From the NCBI GenBank assembly GCA_016190465.1, contig JACPQP010000065.1, positions 1 to 20,646 of the forward strand: a stretch of DNA of 20,646 nt, read 5' to 3'. The stretch is from Chloroflexota bacterium (GTDB lineage Bacteria > Chloroflexota > UBA6077 > FW602-bin22 > JACPQP01). Made by a program: the position numbers and the translations under genes. The notes under the pieces were generated by a model. That model did no database searches and was not told where the DNA came from. It worked only from the letters and a program-made list of their open reading frames with translations. Shown piece after piece: positions 1 through 6,501 of this stretch. Numbering within the stretch: the first letter of the stretch is position 1; each line of letters starts with the position of its first letter.

Positions 1-156
1 CTCCTGGGAGACATCCCCAGGCCTCCGCCTTGGCGGGAGACTCCTGGGGGCGCCTCCAGGCCCCCGCCCTGGCGGGAGACTCCTGGGGGCGCCTCCAGGC
101 CCCCGCCCTGGCGGGAGACTCCTGGGAGTACCTCCAGGCCCTGCCATAGCGGGGAA
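1..156. repeat. 39-bp GC-rich tandem repeat, about 3.8 copies
   Basis: Units begin at about 1, 41, 80 and 119, each opening with CTCCTGGG. The two central units (41-79 and 80-118) are identical; the outer two are diverged and the first spacing is 40 bp. Each unit holds a near-palindrome centred on GGCGCC and a hairpin CCCGCC-CT-GGCGGG. The array starts at or before the window edge and stops just past the trehalose synthase stop codon, so it may act as a 3' structure for that gene (inference). I see no coding signal in it. Confidence 0.85.
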
Positions 157-1407
157 TCAGGCTGCGCGCCGCATGCCGACGAGCACCTGGAATGTCGATA
201 GATAGTCGCGGAGCAACGCCGGCATGAGATAGTGGTGGCGCACGTGCTCCCGGGCCGCTCTCCCCAGCCGCTCGGCCAGGTCACGGTCTTGCAGCAGGAG
301 GACGATGCGGTCGGCGCACTCCTCGACCGAGTCGACAAGGAAGCCGGTCTCGCCGTCGCGGATCTGGACGGCAACACCTCCGGCTCGCCCGCCGACGACC
401 GGCAGTCCCTTCCACATCGTTTCGGTCACGGTGAGTCCGAACCCCTCGCGGATGGACTTCTGCACGACCACCTCGGAGGCACTCTGGAACGCGTTCACCT
501 CGATATCCCCCACCTGGAGCGCCTGCGTATAGAGATGGATGTCGGCGTCGCTTCCGGCGTGCCGACGGACCTCATCGAAGACGGTGACCGCCTCGGGATC
601 GTCCTGGGCCGCCATCACCCCGACCATCGCCAACTGAAGGTCGCTGACCCGCTGTCGTGCCCGACGGTAGGCATCGATCACCCCCATCGGATCCTTCCAC
701 GGATCGAAGCGGGACACTTGCGTCACCAGGGGGCGTCGCGGGTGGATGCCCAGCTTGTGGAGCAGGCGGCGCGCGACCTCCCGATCGACCGGAATGTTCT
801 TCGCCACGAGAGGATCGATGGCCGGCGAGATGAAGAGGGTTTTCTCCCGATCCAGCTCCGGAAACACGTACTCGGGCAGGGTGAAGACCACCCGATCATA
901 CTGCGTGACGAACGGCAGCACAAAGTCGCGTATCGCAGCGCTGCACGTCGACGTGTCGATGTGGCAGCGCCAGATCGACGGGTGCAGGTTGGGATGGGTG
1001 GCGATCACCGGCAATGGTTGGGGATCGTGGATCACCCAGACGTCGGCGACCACCCTCGCCAGCTCGGCAGCCATCAGCTCGTTATGTCGCAGGAAGACCT
1101 CTTGCTCGCCGGAGCTCAACTCGCCCGGCTTTCCCTGGAGCAGATTGTGGAGACGCTTGGTCACGGCAAAGAAGGCGAGATCGCGCGAAAGCACCAGCCA
1201 ATCCGCTCGCAGCCCGATGCCGCGCATCAGTGGCACCAGCGAGCGGAGTATTTCGGCGACCCCGCCACCGGTTGGCGTCGCGTTGAGGTGAACGACCCGC
1301 AGCCCGCGAAGCGGGCGTGCCAGGCGCTCGACGTCGGCAATCAGCTCGTCGCGCACCAAACCGCGATACGCGTCGAGCGATGTTGATGCCAGTGCAATGC
1401 TTTCCAC
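157..1407 (-). CDS. treT: Trehalose synthase, TreT-type GT4 glycosyltransferase
   Basis: Predicted cytosolic retaining GT-B enzyme that makes trehalose reversibly from NDP-glucose and glucose. The 416-residue product matches the family length of about 410. An N-terminal helix (LDAYRGLVRDE, 11-21) precedes the donor-fold glycine motif GGGVAEIL (47-54), HDPQPLP (127-133), WRCHIDTS (147-154), SRFDPWKDP (232-240) and the GT4 EX7E motif (E321-E329). I chose the GTG at 1407 because GGCGAGG lies 8 nt upstream; an in-frame GTG at 1416 is the alternative. The gene stands alone, with no trehalose hydrolase or sugar transporter beside it, so an osmolyte/thermoprotection role is inference. Trehalose phosphorylase-like GT4 enzymes are the nearest alternative. 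Confidence 0.85.
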   Translation of the reverse strand: MESIALASTSLDAYRGLVRDELIADVERLARPLRGLRVVHLNATPTGGGVAEILRSLVPLMRGIGLRADWLVLSRDLAFFAVTKRLHNLLQGKPGELSSGEQEVFLRHNELMAAELARVVADVWVIHDPQPLPVIATHPNLHPSIWRCHIDTSTCSAAIRDFVLPFVTQYDRVVFTLPEYVFPELDREKTLFISPAIDPLVAKNIPVDREVARRLLHKLGIHPRRPLVTQVSRFDPWKDPMGVIDAYRRARQRVSDLQLAMVGVMAAQDDPEAVTVFDEVRRHAGSDADIHLYTQALQVGDIEVNAFQSASEVVVQKSIREGFGLTVTETMWKGLPVVGGRAGGVAVQIRDGETGFLVDSVEECADRIVLLLQDRDLAERLGRAAREHVRHHYLMPALLRDYLSTFQVLVGMRRAA

Positions 1408-1433
1408 CCTCGACACCTCGCCAGTAGTGTCGC

Positions 1434-1519
1434 CCGTAGCCCCGCGGGGGGACAGACCCCTGCGCTACAGTCCCCGGCCAGGGGCAGACGGCGCGGGGGA
1501 CAAGCCCCCGCGCTACAGT
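1434..1519. repeat. Two palindromic GTAG-type repeat copies
   Basis: The first copy runs from GTAGC (1436-1440) to GCTAC (1464-1468). The second has a 9-bp perfect stem, GCGCGGGGG (1491-1499) with CCCCCGCGC (1505-1513), and ends in CTACAG. Both copies are followed by CTACAGTCC. They have the same plan as the palindrome inside hyuA at 11087-11120: GTAG ends around a G/C-rich hairpin. They look like REP-type elements. Confidence 0.75.
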
Positions 1520-1644
1520 CCATCTTGCCAGGCGGCTACCACGGAGCTGAGGCACACACGTCGCTCGGCAATCTGAGACGACAATGCAACAAGTGTGCCG
1601 AGAGGTGTGTACTGTTGCGAGCGGGCTAAACCAACCGGTGGGCG

Positions 1645-1745
1645 CCGGGGGTCGGGTGCCGGGGGTTGGGTGCCAGGTGCCAGGTCTTGGGGCTCCGCCC
1701 CCGGGACTCCCGATACCCGACCCCCGACCCCCGACCCCCGGGGGT
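1645..1745. repeat. GACCCCC heptamer tract with inverted partner
   Basis: GACCCCC occurs three times in perfect tandem at 1719-1739, preceded by CCCGATACC. On the left side, GGGGGTCGGGTGCC-like and GGTGCCAGGTGCCAGG units form an opposing arm, so the region can fold into a large hairpin. A related tract (GATCCCC, GATCCCC, GACCCCC, GATACCC) lies inside hyuA at 12690-12722. Confidence 0.7.
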
Positions 1746-1783
1746 TTGGTCAGGGCGACGCCGACGTTTCGGTCGTCGTCGGC

Positions 1784-2527
1784 CTAGGTCGCCTGCCGCC
1801 CGGCGCGGCGAGCCGGCTGAGCGGGTTGCGGCGCCGGCTGGGCCACTTGCTCGGCTCCTCGAGCGCGGCGGTGCCCGGTGACTTGCAGGCTGTTGTGGAC
1901 GTCAACCACGCCGGGGATCCACCAGGAATTGTCGCCCGCGGCGTGCTTGATCCGCTTGTTGGGCACGGTGCCCGTCAAGGTCACCTCGCCAGCTTCGACG
2001 TCGACGTTGATCTCGGCGTCCCAGGGGATCAGCGGATCATCGTCGATGGCATCGTAGACCATCTCGGAGATCTCTTCATCGGTCGGGAGGCCGGTCGTCG
2101 TGAACTGTGGCGAGTAGGTGCCGCCCCAGCGGCGAAGTCCTCCCAGGCCGTACCAGCTCGGAATCCCGCCAAAGCCGGTGAACGGGGACGGGTAGCCAGG
2201 ATGCGGGAAAGCACCGAAGTGCCCCATCGGGCTCAGCGGGCCCATCGGGAACGGCGTGTAGCCATACCCGCCCGGATAGGTGCCGTAGCCATACCCGCCC
2301 GGATAGGTGCCCATCCACCCACCGGGATACGTCCCCATCCATCCACCGGGATAGGTGCCGGTCCAGTACGGGGTCGGGCCGGCACCGGGTCCGAATCCGC
2401 CGCCGAAGCCGGTCGGCATCTGTAGGCCAAACCAGGGCTGGCCCGTCCAGGGCTGGCCCGTCCAGGGCTGGCCCATCGAGGGCTGGCCCATCGAGGGCTG
2501 TTGCCAGCCAAAGCCAGGTTGCATCAT
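1784..2527 (-). CDS. BON-domain protein with G/P/Y/W-rich repeat N-terminus (copy 1)
   Basis: The 247-residue protein has no signal peptide or membrane segment. Residues 1-145 are low complexity: five tandem pentads of the form [S/W][M/T]GQP-like (about 12-34) and four GTYPGG repeats (57-87) with W/M or Y/G between them. Residues 149-216 form a BON domain, a small alpha-beta fold linked to envelope or phospholipid binding, with the sequence TLTGTVPNKRIKHAAGD (183-199) and WWIPGV (202-207). The tail is Ala/Pro/Gln/Arg-rich. The start is the first of two consecutive ATGs, with GGAGG 11 nt upstream; an upstream in-frame start at 2569 lacks this support. It is a paralogue of the gene 63 nt upstream and probably shares its transcript. 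Function is unknown; a structural, stress or surface role is only a guess. Confidence 0.85.
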   Translation of the reverse strand: MMQPGFGWQQPSMGQPSMGQPWTGQPWTGQPWFGLQMPTGFGGGFGPGAGPTPYWTGTYPGGWMGTYPGGWMGTYPGGYGYGTYPGGYGYTPFPMGPLSPMGHFGAFPHPGYPSPFTGFGGIPSWYGLGGLRRWGGTYSPQFTTTGLPTDEEISEMVYDAIDDDPLIPWDAEINVDVEAGEVTLTGTVPNKRIKHAAGDNSWWIPGVVDVHNSLQVTGHRRARGAEQVAQPAPQPAQPARRAGRQAT

Positions 2528-2554
2528 CTGAGCACGTACCTCCACGTATCGTGT

Positions 2555-2571
2555 AAGTGATAGTGTCACTT
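2555..2571. promoter_or_regulatory. Inverted repeat upstream of BON gene copy 1
   Basis: AAGTGA and TCACTT flank a 5-nt centre, forming a 17-bp perfect inverted repeat 28 bases upstream of the ATG. It fits an operator or a short RNA hairpin. No good -35/-10 pair was found around it. Confidence 0.35.
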
Positions 2572-2590
2572 GGTAGAAAGCGTCAGAGTC

Positions 2591-3214
2591 TCAGGCTCGC
2601 ATGCCTGGACGAACGGGGCGAGCTGCCTCTCCCTCCTCGCGTGGGCGGGCGCGGCGGCTCACCACCTCGAGCTGGTTGTTCACGTCGATCACGTCCGGGA
2701 GCCACCAGGTGTCGTCCCCAACGGCGTGCTTGACGCGCTTGTTCGGCACCGTGCCGGTGAGCGTCACGATCCCGCCGGTGACCTCGACGTTGATGTCCGT
2801 GTCGTAGGGGATCGCCGGATCGGCGTCGATCGTCTCGAAGATCATCTCTTTGAGTTGCTCGTCGCTCGCACCCCCCCGCGGGCCAGCGAACGTCGGCGCA
2901 AAGCCAGCCCAGCCAGGGGCGAAGGTGCCCATCCAGCCGGGTGCCCCGCCGAAGCCCCATCCAGTCGGGAAGAAGCCGGGCGTCGGCATTCCGGCAAAGA
3001 ACGGCGCGTAGCCGCCCATCGGCCCGAAACCACCCCCAAAGCCGGCCCAACCACCGGGGTACTGCCCGGCGAAGCCGGGTTGCCAGGCGCCAGCCCCGCC
3101 CCGCCCGGCGGTCGGGCCAGACGTGCCTGGCCAGGTCCGCGTGCGGGCGGCCGGGGTCGGACATCCACAGACCGCGCAGACGTCTCCTCGCGGCGTGATG
3201 TACGGGTTCATCAT
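2591..3214 (-). CDS. BON-domain protein with G/W/F-rich N-terminus and Cys cluster (copy 2)
   Basis: The 207-residue paralogue of the next gene downstream begins MMNPYITPRG and carries CAVCGC (C13, C16, C18), a CxxCxC cluster that could bind a metal or form disulphides. Residues 30-115 are rich in Gly, Trp, Phe and Pro (QYPGGWAGFGGGFGP and related). The BON domain spans about 117-186 and shares TLTGTVPNKRVKHAVGD and WWLPDVIDV with its neighbour. The start is the first of two ATGs, with AAGGAGGT 11 nt upstream, the same start layout as copy 1. The strong BON conservation beside diverged low-complexity heads suggests an old tandem duplication. The protein has no signal peptide and its role is unknown. 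Confidence 0.85.
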   Translation of the reverse strand: MMNPYITPRGDVCAVCGCPTPAARTRTWPGTSGPTAGRGGAGAWQPGFAGQYPGGWAGFGGGFGPMGGYAPFFAGMPTPGFFPTGWGFGGAPGWMGTFAPGWAGFAPTFAGPRGGASDEQLKEMIFETIDADPAIPYDTDINVEVTGGIVTLTGTVPNKRVKHAVGDDTWWLPDVIDVNNQLEVVSRRARPREEGEAARPVRPGMRA

Positions 3215-3487
3215 GATCGCTCGCAACCTCCTTGTGATCACATCGTATGATCGCACCGTGAGATCATGTCGGCAGTCCACTCCCAGCGTGACGTCGCCCG
3301 CCGGTTCCTCCGGACGTTGCCGTCGCGACGCTGGCTGCTCGCCATGGTCTCGGCAAGATTCGTTCCCCGTCAGGCCGTTTCAGCCAGGGAGACGCGGGGA
3401 TGGGGCGAAGGAGCGAGAAGGGAGGAGGGACACGGGGAAACGGAGTTCACCACGAAGACACAAACGTCCCGTCGCCGTGTCGCCCCG
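3215..3487. other. Intergenic region with a repeat-like tract
   Basis: This 273-base gap separates the BON gene start from the HEXXH gene stop. Positions 3235-3273 hold three GATC-bearing 13-bp units. Positions about 3390-3470 hold a repeat-like tract with GAGACGCGGGGA, GACACGGGGAAACGGAG and TTCACCACGAAGACAC. GAGACGCGGGGA recurs in inverted orientation at about 14762-14773. I recall the TTCACCACGAAGACAC phrase as common in intergenic DNA of several bacterial phyla. No gene is supported. Confidence 0.55.
3235..3273. promoter_or_regulatory. Three 13-bp GATC-phased direct repeats
   Basis: Units TGATCACATCGTA, TGATCGCACCGTG and AGATCATGTCGGC lie end to end, with GATC exactly every 13 bp at 3236, 3249 and 3262. 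The first two agree at 10 of 13 bases and the third is weaker. They sit directly upstream of the Shine-Dalgarno site of BON copy 2, so a regulator-binding or promoter region is plausible. Confidence 0.35.
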
Positions 3488-4129
3488 TCAGGAGCGCGCG
3501 AAGGCGGCGGGGTTCTCCAGCGCTGTACTCAGACGCTCGGCCTCGGCGAACAGATCGGCGACCAACCGGTATGTTGTCCGATCGGTTACACGAAGCCGTG
3601 TCCACGCTGGCGGGGAGAAGTAGGCGGCAAAGGCGCACGCGGAGAACTCGCCGACGCTCTCCGCGGCGAGCGGCTGGAGGAGGCGCTCCGTCTGACGAGC
3701 GCGGTCGAACAGGTTGCAGAGCCGGTCCCGCACGGAGGGGTTGAGAAACGTGCTCACCACGTGCGCGAACTCGTGGATCATGATCTCCTTCGAGTTCGAT
3801 GAGACGACGATCGCCAGGTAGCCCGGCCCGATGTCGGTCAGGCCGTCGCACTCGTCGACGTTGATCGCCTGGCGATGCCAGCGACGGAAGCGCATTCGGT
3901 TCGTGAGGATCGTGGCAGAGGAGACCTTCTCGCCGTTGTCGAGCAGCCAGATGTGGGTCGGGTAAGCGGCGGCCAGCAGCAACAGAACCAGCGGATAGCA
4001 TGAGAGCGCGTCGACGAGGCGCTCGGATGCCAGTGCGTGGGGAGTGCGAACGATCATGCGCTCGATGAGGGCGCGCTTCGTCCGTCCGGCCAGTTGCCGG
4101 TCCAACTCGTCGAGGGAAAAGTCAAGCAT
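3488..4129 (-). CDS. HEXXH zinc-peptidase-like protein (ATLF-like fold)
   Basis: The 213-residue protein contains IMIHEFAHVV with the zinc motif HEFAH (H119, E120, H123). About 38 residues later comes ESVGEFSACAFAAYFSP (157-173), whose Glu and aromatic pattern resembles the third-ligand helix of anthrax lethal factor-like (ATLF) peptidases. A hydrophobic run (45-63, YPLVLLLLAAAYPTHIWLL) is probably a buried strand/helix rather than an anchor, and there is no N-terminal signal peptide, so a cytoplasmic location is likely. The ATG at 4129 has GGAGGA 11 nt upstream; the frame stays open to about 4336 but lacks such a site. It is transcribed divergently from pfkB from an overlapping promoter. The substrate is unknown, and another HEXXH family is possible. 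Confidence 0.75.
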   Translation of the reverse strand: MLDFSLDELDRQLAGRTKRALIERMIVRTPHALASERLVDALSCYPLVLLLLAAAYPTHIWLLDNGEKVSSATILTNRMRFRRWHRQAINVDECDGLTDIGPGYLAIVVSSNSKEIMIHEFAHVVSTFLNPSVRDRLCNLFDRARQTERLLQPLAAESVGEFSACAFAAYFSPPAWTRLRVTDRTTYRLVADLFAEAERLSTALENPAAFARS

Positions 4130-4272
4130 AATTGGCAATGTCCTCCGGGCTCCCGTCACGGCCCGCCCGCGTTCCCGACCCGAGGCGGGCCTCAGGTTCA
4201 GTGCGACGCGCGATCGGGATGACTCGCCCGAAAGACCACCATGTCCGGGGCTAACAGCGGCATTGCGAGCGG

Positions 4273-4301
4273 AGTATAACACGGTGGGCTTTGGCGGGCA
4301 A
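4273..4301 (-). promoter_or_regulatory. Sigma70-type promoter for the HEXXH gene
   Basis: On the minus strand, TTGCCC (4296-4301) and TATACT (4273-4278) are separated by exactly 17 bp. The leader to the ATG at 4129 would be about 135 nt. The -35 touches the -35 of the plus-strand promoter. Confidence 0.6.
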
Positions 4302-4317
4302 TCATTTGCGCTATAAT
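4291..4317 (+). promoter_or_regulatory. Promoter for the pfkB gene pair
   Basis: TATAAT at 4312-4317 is a perfect -10. TTGGCG at 4291-4296 is the best -35, with a short 15-bp spacer. The -10 context GCTATAATCC is identical to that of the mreB promoter. Transcription would start about 35 nt upstream of the GTG at 4360. Confidence 0.55.
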
Positions 4318-4359
4318 CCGAGAGGTGACTCTTCATCCGAGGTCTGGCGGAGGCCCGGC

Positions 4360-5292
4360 GTGATCTTCACGGTGACGCTCAACCCGGCGGTTGATCGCGT
4401 GGTCGCCGTCGACGAACTGGTGATTGGCGACGCCAATCGGGTCAAGCAGGCGCGCACCGACCCGAGCGGCAAGGGGGTAAATGTCTCGCGGGTCATTCGC
4501 GAGCTAGGGGGGGAGAGTGTCGCGATGGGGTTCGTCGCCGGCAGCCTGGGCCGGTTCATCGAGGCATCGCTCAACGAGTTGGGTATTCGCGACGATCTCC
4601 TCCACGTGCCGGGCCAGACCCGCACGAACCTGGCGATTGTCGAAGAGAAACACCATCGGCACACGATCATCAACGAGCCGGGCCCGCCCATCGAGCCGCG
4701 ACACTTCGCCGAGCTGAAAGCGCGGTTGCGGCGCCAGTTGCGTCCAAGGGATTGGGTCGTGATGGCCGGCAGCTTGCCGCCGGGCATCCCGACGACTGCC
4801 TACGCCGAGCTCATCGACCTGGCCCGGGCGATCGGCTGTGAGACGGTGCTCGACGCCGATGGGGAGGTCCTCGCGCGTGGCGTCGAGTCCCGCCCGACGC
4901 TCATCAAGCCGAACCTCCGCGAGCTTCAGCGCCTCATGCGCCGGAGAGTCCAGGCCGATGACGAGGTGCTTGCCGCGGCGACCGAGCTGCGGGCCCGTGG
5001 CACCTTGAACGTCGTCGTGTCGCTGGGCGCCGCCGGGGCGATCGCCATCGGCGACGACGAGGCCTGGCGGGCCATCCCGCCCCGGATCATCGAGGTCAGC
5101 GCCCTGGGCGCCGGCGACGCAATGGTGGCCGGACTGACGCTCTGTCTCTCCCGGGGCGAGGGGCTGATGGCCGGGCTTCAGCTCGGCACGGCCGCTGGAG
5201 CGGCGACGGCGCTGACTCCCGGCACCGAGCTCTGCCATCGCGAGGATGTCGATCGTCTACTGCCGGAAGTGCGGGTCGAGCGACTGCGGTAA
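4360..5292 (+). CDS. pfkB: PfkB-family sugar kinase, 1-phosphofructokinase type
   Basis: Cytosolic ribokinase-fold kinase that phosphorylates a phosphosugar with ATP; fructose 1-phosphate (FruK) or tagatose 6-phosphate (LacC) are the likely substrates. The 310-residue length is typical. It opens with IFTVTLNPAVDR, the family signature, then GKGVN (37-41) for sugar binding, GSLPPG (137-142), KPNLREL (183-189) and ALGAGDAMVAG (248-258), where D253 is the catalytic base. I chose the GTG at 4360 because GCGGAGG ends 6 nt upstream and because the family starts at MIFTVTLNP; a TTG at 4291 would place the start inside the promoter. It is probably co-transcribed with the next gene. No fructose PTS or transporter is nearby, so substrate choice is open. 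Confidence 0.88.
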   Translation: MIFTVTLNPAVDRVVAVDELVIGDANRVKQARTDPSGKGVNVSRVIRELGGESVAMGFVAGSLGRFIEASLNELGIRDDLLHVPGQTRTNLAIVEEKHHRHTIINEPGPPIEPRHFAELKARLRRQLRPRDWVVMAGSLPPGIPTTAYAELIDLARAIGCETVLDADGEVLARGVESRPTLIKPNLRELQRLMRRRVQADDEVLAAATELRARGTLNVVVSLGAAGAIAIGDDEAWRAIPPRIIEVSALGAGDAMVAGLTLCLSRGEGLMAGLQLGTAAGAATALTPGTELCHREDVDRLLPEVRVERLR

Positions 5293-5309
5293 GCCTGAGG
5301 ATCCGCGTG

Positions 5310-6440
5310 ATGACTCTCCTCGTCACCCCGATCATCTTTGTCGGCGGGTGCCCGGCTGATCCCGTCGAGGCCGTGGTCGCCCGCGCCCAGCAGGCCGTCG
5401 CCCTGGACACGATCGAGAAGCTGCTCTCGCTCCCCGAATGCGCCCGGCCGATCGTGGCCACGGCCGATCCCGTGTTCGCCGCCAGATTGGCGGACTGGCC
5501 AGTCGAGGTGGCCCGCGACCGCGACGACGAGTTCCACTTCGGACGTTACCTCGCCGAGTTGGTCGCCCGGCACCGCATCGAGGTCCCCCTGTATATCGGC
5601 GGCGGCAGCGGGCCGCTGTTGAGCGTCGAGGATCTGCGGAGTATCTGCGTGACGCTCCTCGCTACTCCCGGCGCGCTGGTTGCCAACAACTTCTTCTCGT
5701 CCGATTTTGTCGGCTTTCATCCGGGCGCAGCGCTGTCGCAGATCGACCCTCCGTCGATCGACAACGACCTGGCGTTCCGATTGCAGCGGCAGGCCGGCCT
5801 GAAGAACGTCGCACTGACCCGGACGGCCGGCACCCAGATGGACGTCGACACCCCGACCGACCTGATGGTGCTCGCGATACACCCGAACACGGGTCGGCGT
5901 ACCCGGGCCTACCTGGCGACGCTCGACCTCGACCTCCGTCGCCTGCGCGCGGCGATGCGCCTACTCACCGAGCCGACGGCCGAGGTCGTCGTCTGCGGGC
6001 GGGTCAGCTCGCACGTCTGGGCGCACCTCGAGACCGACCTGGCCTGCCGCAAGCGCGTCTTCTCCGAGGAACGGGGGATGCGGGCCAGCGGTCGCGAGCA
6101 GCGGGGCGAGGTTCGCTCGCTGCTCGGGATGCACCTGGAGGCGGTCGGCCCGAGGCGCTTTTTCACCGGCCTGGCCGATCTGGGTCAGGCGGCGTTCGTC
6201 GACACCCGCGTCATCTTCCAGCACTTGCGCCTGACTCCGAGCGCCGGCGAGCGTTTCCGGTCGGATCTGCTCTTGCCCGATGGAATCGCCGACCTAACCA
6301 TCCGGGCGTTCACTGCGGCGGCCCGCGACGCGGCGATCCCGGTGCTGCTGGGCGGTCACTCGCTCGTCGCCGGTGGTCTCTGGGCCCTGATCGAGGCGGC
6401 CTGGCTGGAGCGGGACCAGGAGGGGGGCGCCTCCCCTTGA
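5310..6440 (+). CDS. Putative nucleotidyltransferase-like protein
   Basis: The 376-residue protein is not one I can name. Its N-terminal 190 residues look like a GT-A/NTP-transferase fold of the MobA/CofC kind: an opening strand LLVTPIIFVGG (3-13), YIGGGSGPLLS (95-105) where related proteins carry a metal-binding strand, and DVDTPTDL (178-185), which parallels the DIDTPEDL motif of CofC-type guanylyltransferases. The classic N-terminal GxGxR nucleotide loop is not evident, so activity is uncertain. The C-terminal half is Arg-rich and helical, ending in VLLGGHSLVAGGLWALIEAAWLE, with no membrane or signal segment. It starts 17 nt after the kinase stop, with GAGG 9 nt before the ATG (GTG at 5307 is an alternative), and is likely in an operon with the kinase. 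A joint role in nucleotide-sugar or cofactor metabolism is speculative. Confidence 0.65.
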   Translation: MTLLVTPIIFVGGCPADPVEAVVARAQQAVALDTIEKLLSLPECARPIVATADPVFAARLADWPVEVARDRDDEFHFGRYLAELVARHRIEVPLYIGGGSGPLLSVEDLRSICVTLLATPGALVANNFFSSDFVGFHPGAALSQIDPPSIDNDLAFRLQRQAGLKNVALTRTAGTQMDVDTPTDLMVLAIHPNTGRRTRAYLATLDLDLRRLRAAMRLLTEPTAEVVVCGRVSSHVWAHLETDLACRKRVFSEERGMRASGREQRGEVRSLLGMHLEAVGPRRFFTGLADLGQAAFVDTRVIFQHLRLTPSAGERFRSDLLLPDGIADLTIRAFTAAARDAAIPVLLGGHSLVAGGLWALIEAAWLERDQEGGASP

Positions 6441-6446
6441 GGAGGC
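6429..6446 (+). terminator. Weak hairpin at the end of the pfkB gene pair
   Basis: GCCTCC (6429-6434) pairs with GGAGGC (6441-6446) across a 6-nt loop that includes the stop codon. It is followed by only a mixed T-rich stretch (CGTTCTTCC). It is the only termination-like structure in the 61-nt gap before the convergent lipoprotein gene. Confidence 0.3.
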
Positions 6447-6501
6447 CGTTCTTCCGGTGATTGTACCATGGGACTCTTATGCTCAGGATCGGCGCGCAGC
6501 C

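Larger units (their letters stand above)
1408..1783. other. Intergenic region with two repeat families
   Basis: This 376-base stretch between the trehalose synthase start and the BON gene stop holds no convincing gene. It contains two GTAGC/GCTAC-bounded palindromes (1436-1519) and a GACCCCC heptamer tract with an opposing GGGGGTCGGGT tract (about 1645-1745). A GGGGC-TCC-GCCCC hairpin at 1689-1701 could help terminate the BON transcript, but no T-run follows. No clear promoter for the trehalose synthase gene was found here. Confidence 0.7.

Noticed and set aside
1..156. CRISPR array
   Set aside because: The 39-bp units are contiguous, with no unique spacers between repeats, and no cas gene is near.
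232..1386. Long plus-strand open frame of 384 codons opposite the trehalose synthase gene
   Set aside because: High-GC antisense shadow; the minus-strand product has full GT4 motifs and this one has no recognisable domain.
1408..1783. tRNA or other structured RNA gene in the repeat-rich gap
   Set aside because: The stems belong to repeated palindromes; no cloverleaf or conserved tRNA bases were found here or elsewhere in the window.
4291..4359. pfkB start at TTG 4291
   Set aside because: It would lie on the -35 and upstream of the TATAAT; GTG 4360 has a good ribosome-binding site and fits the family start.
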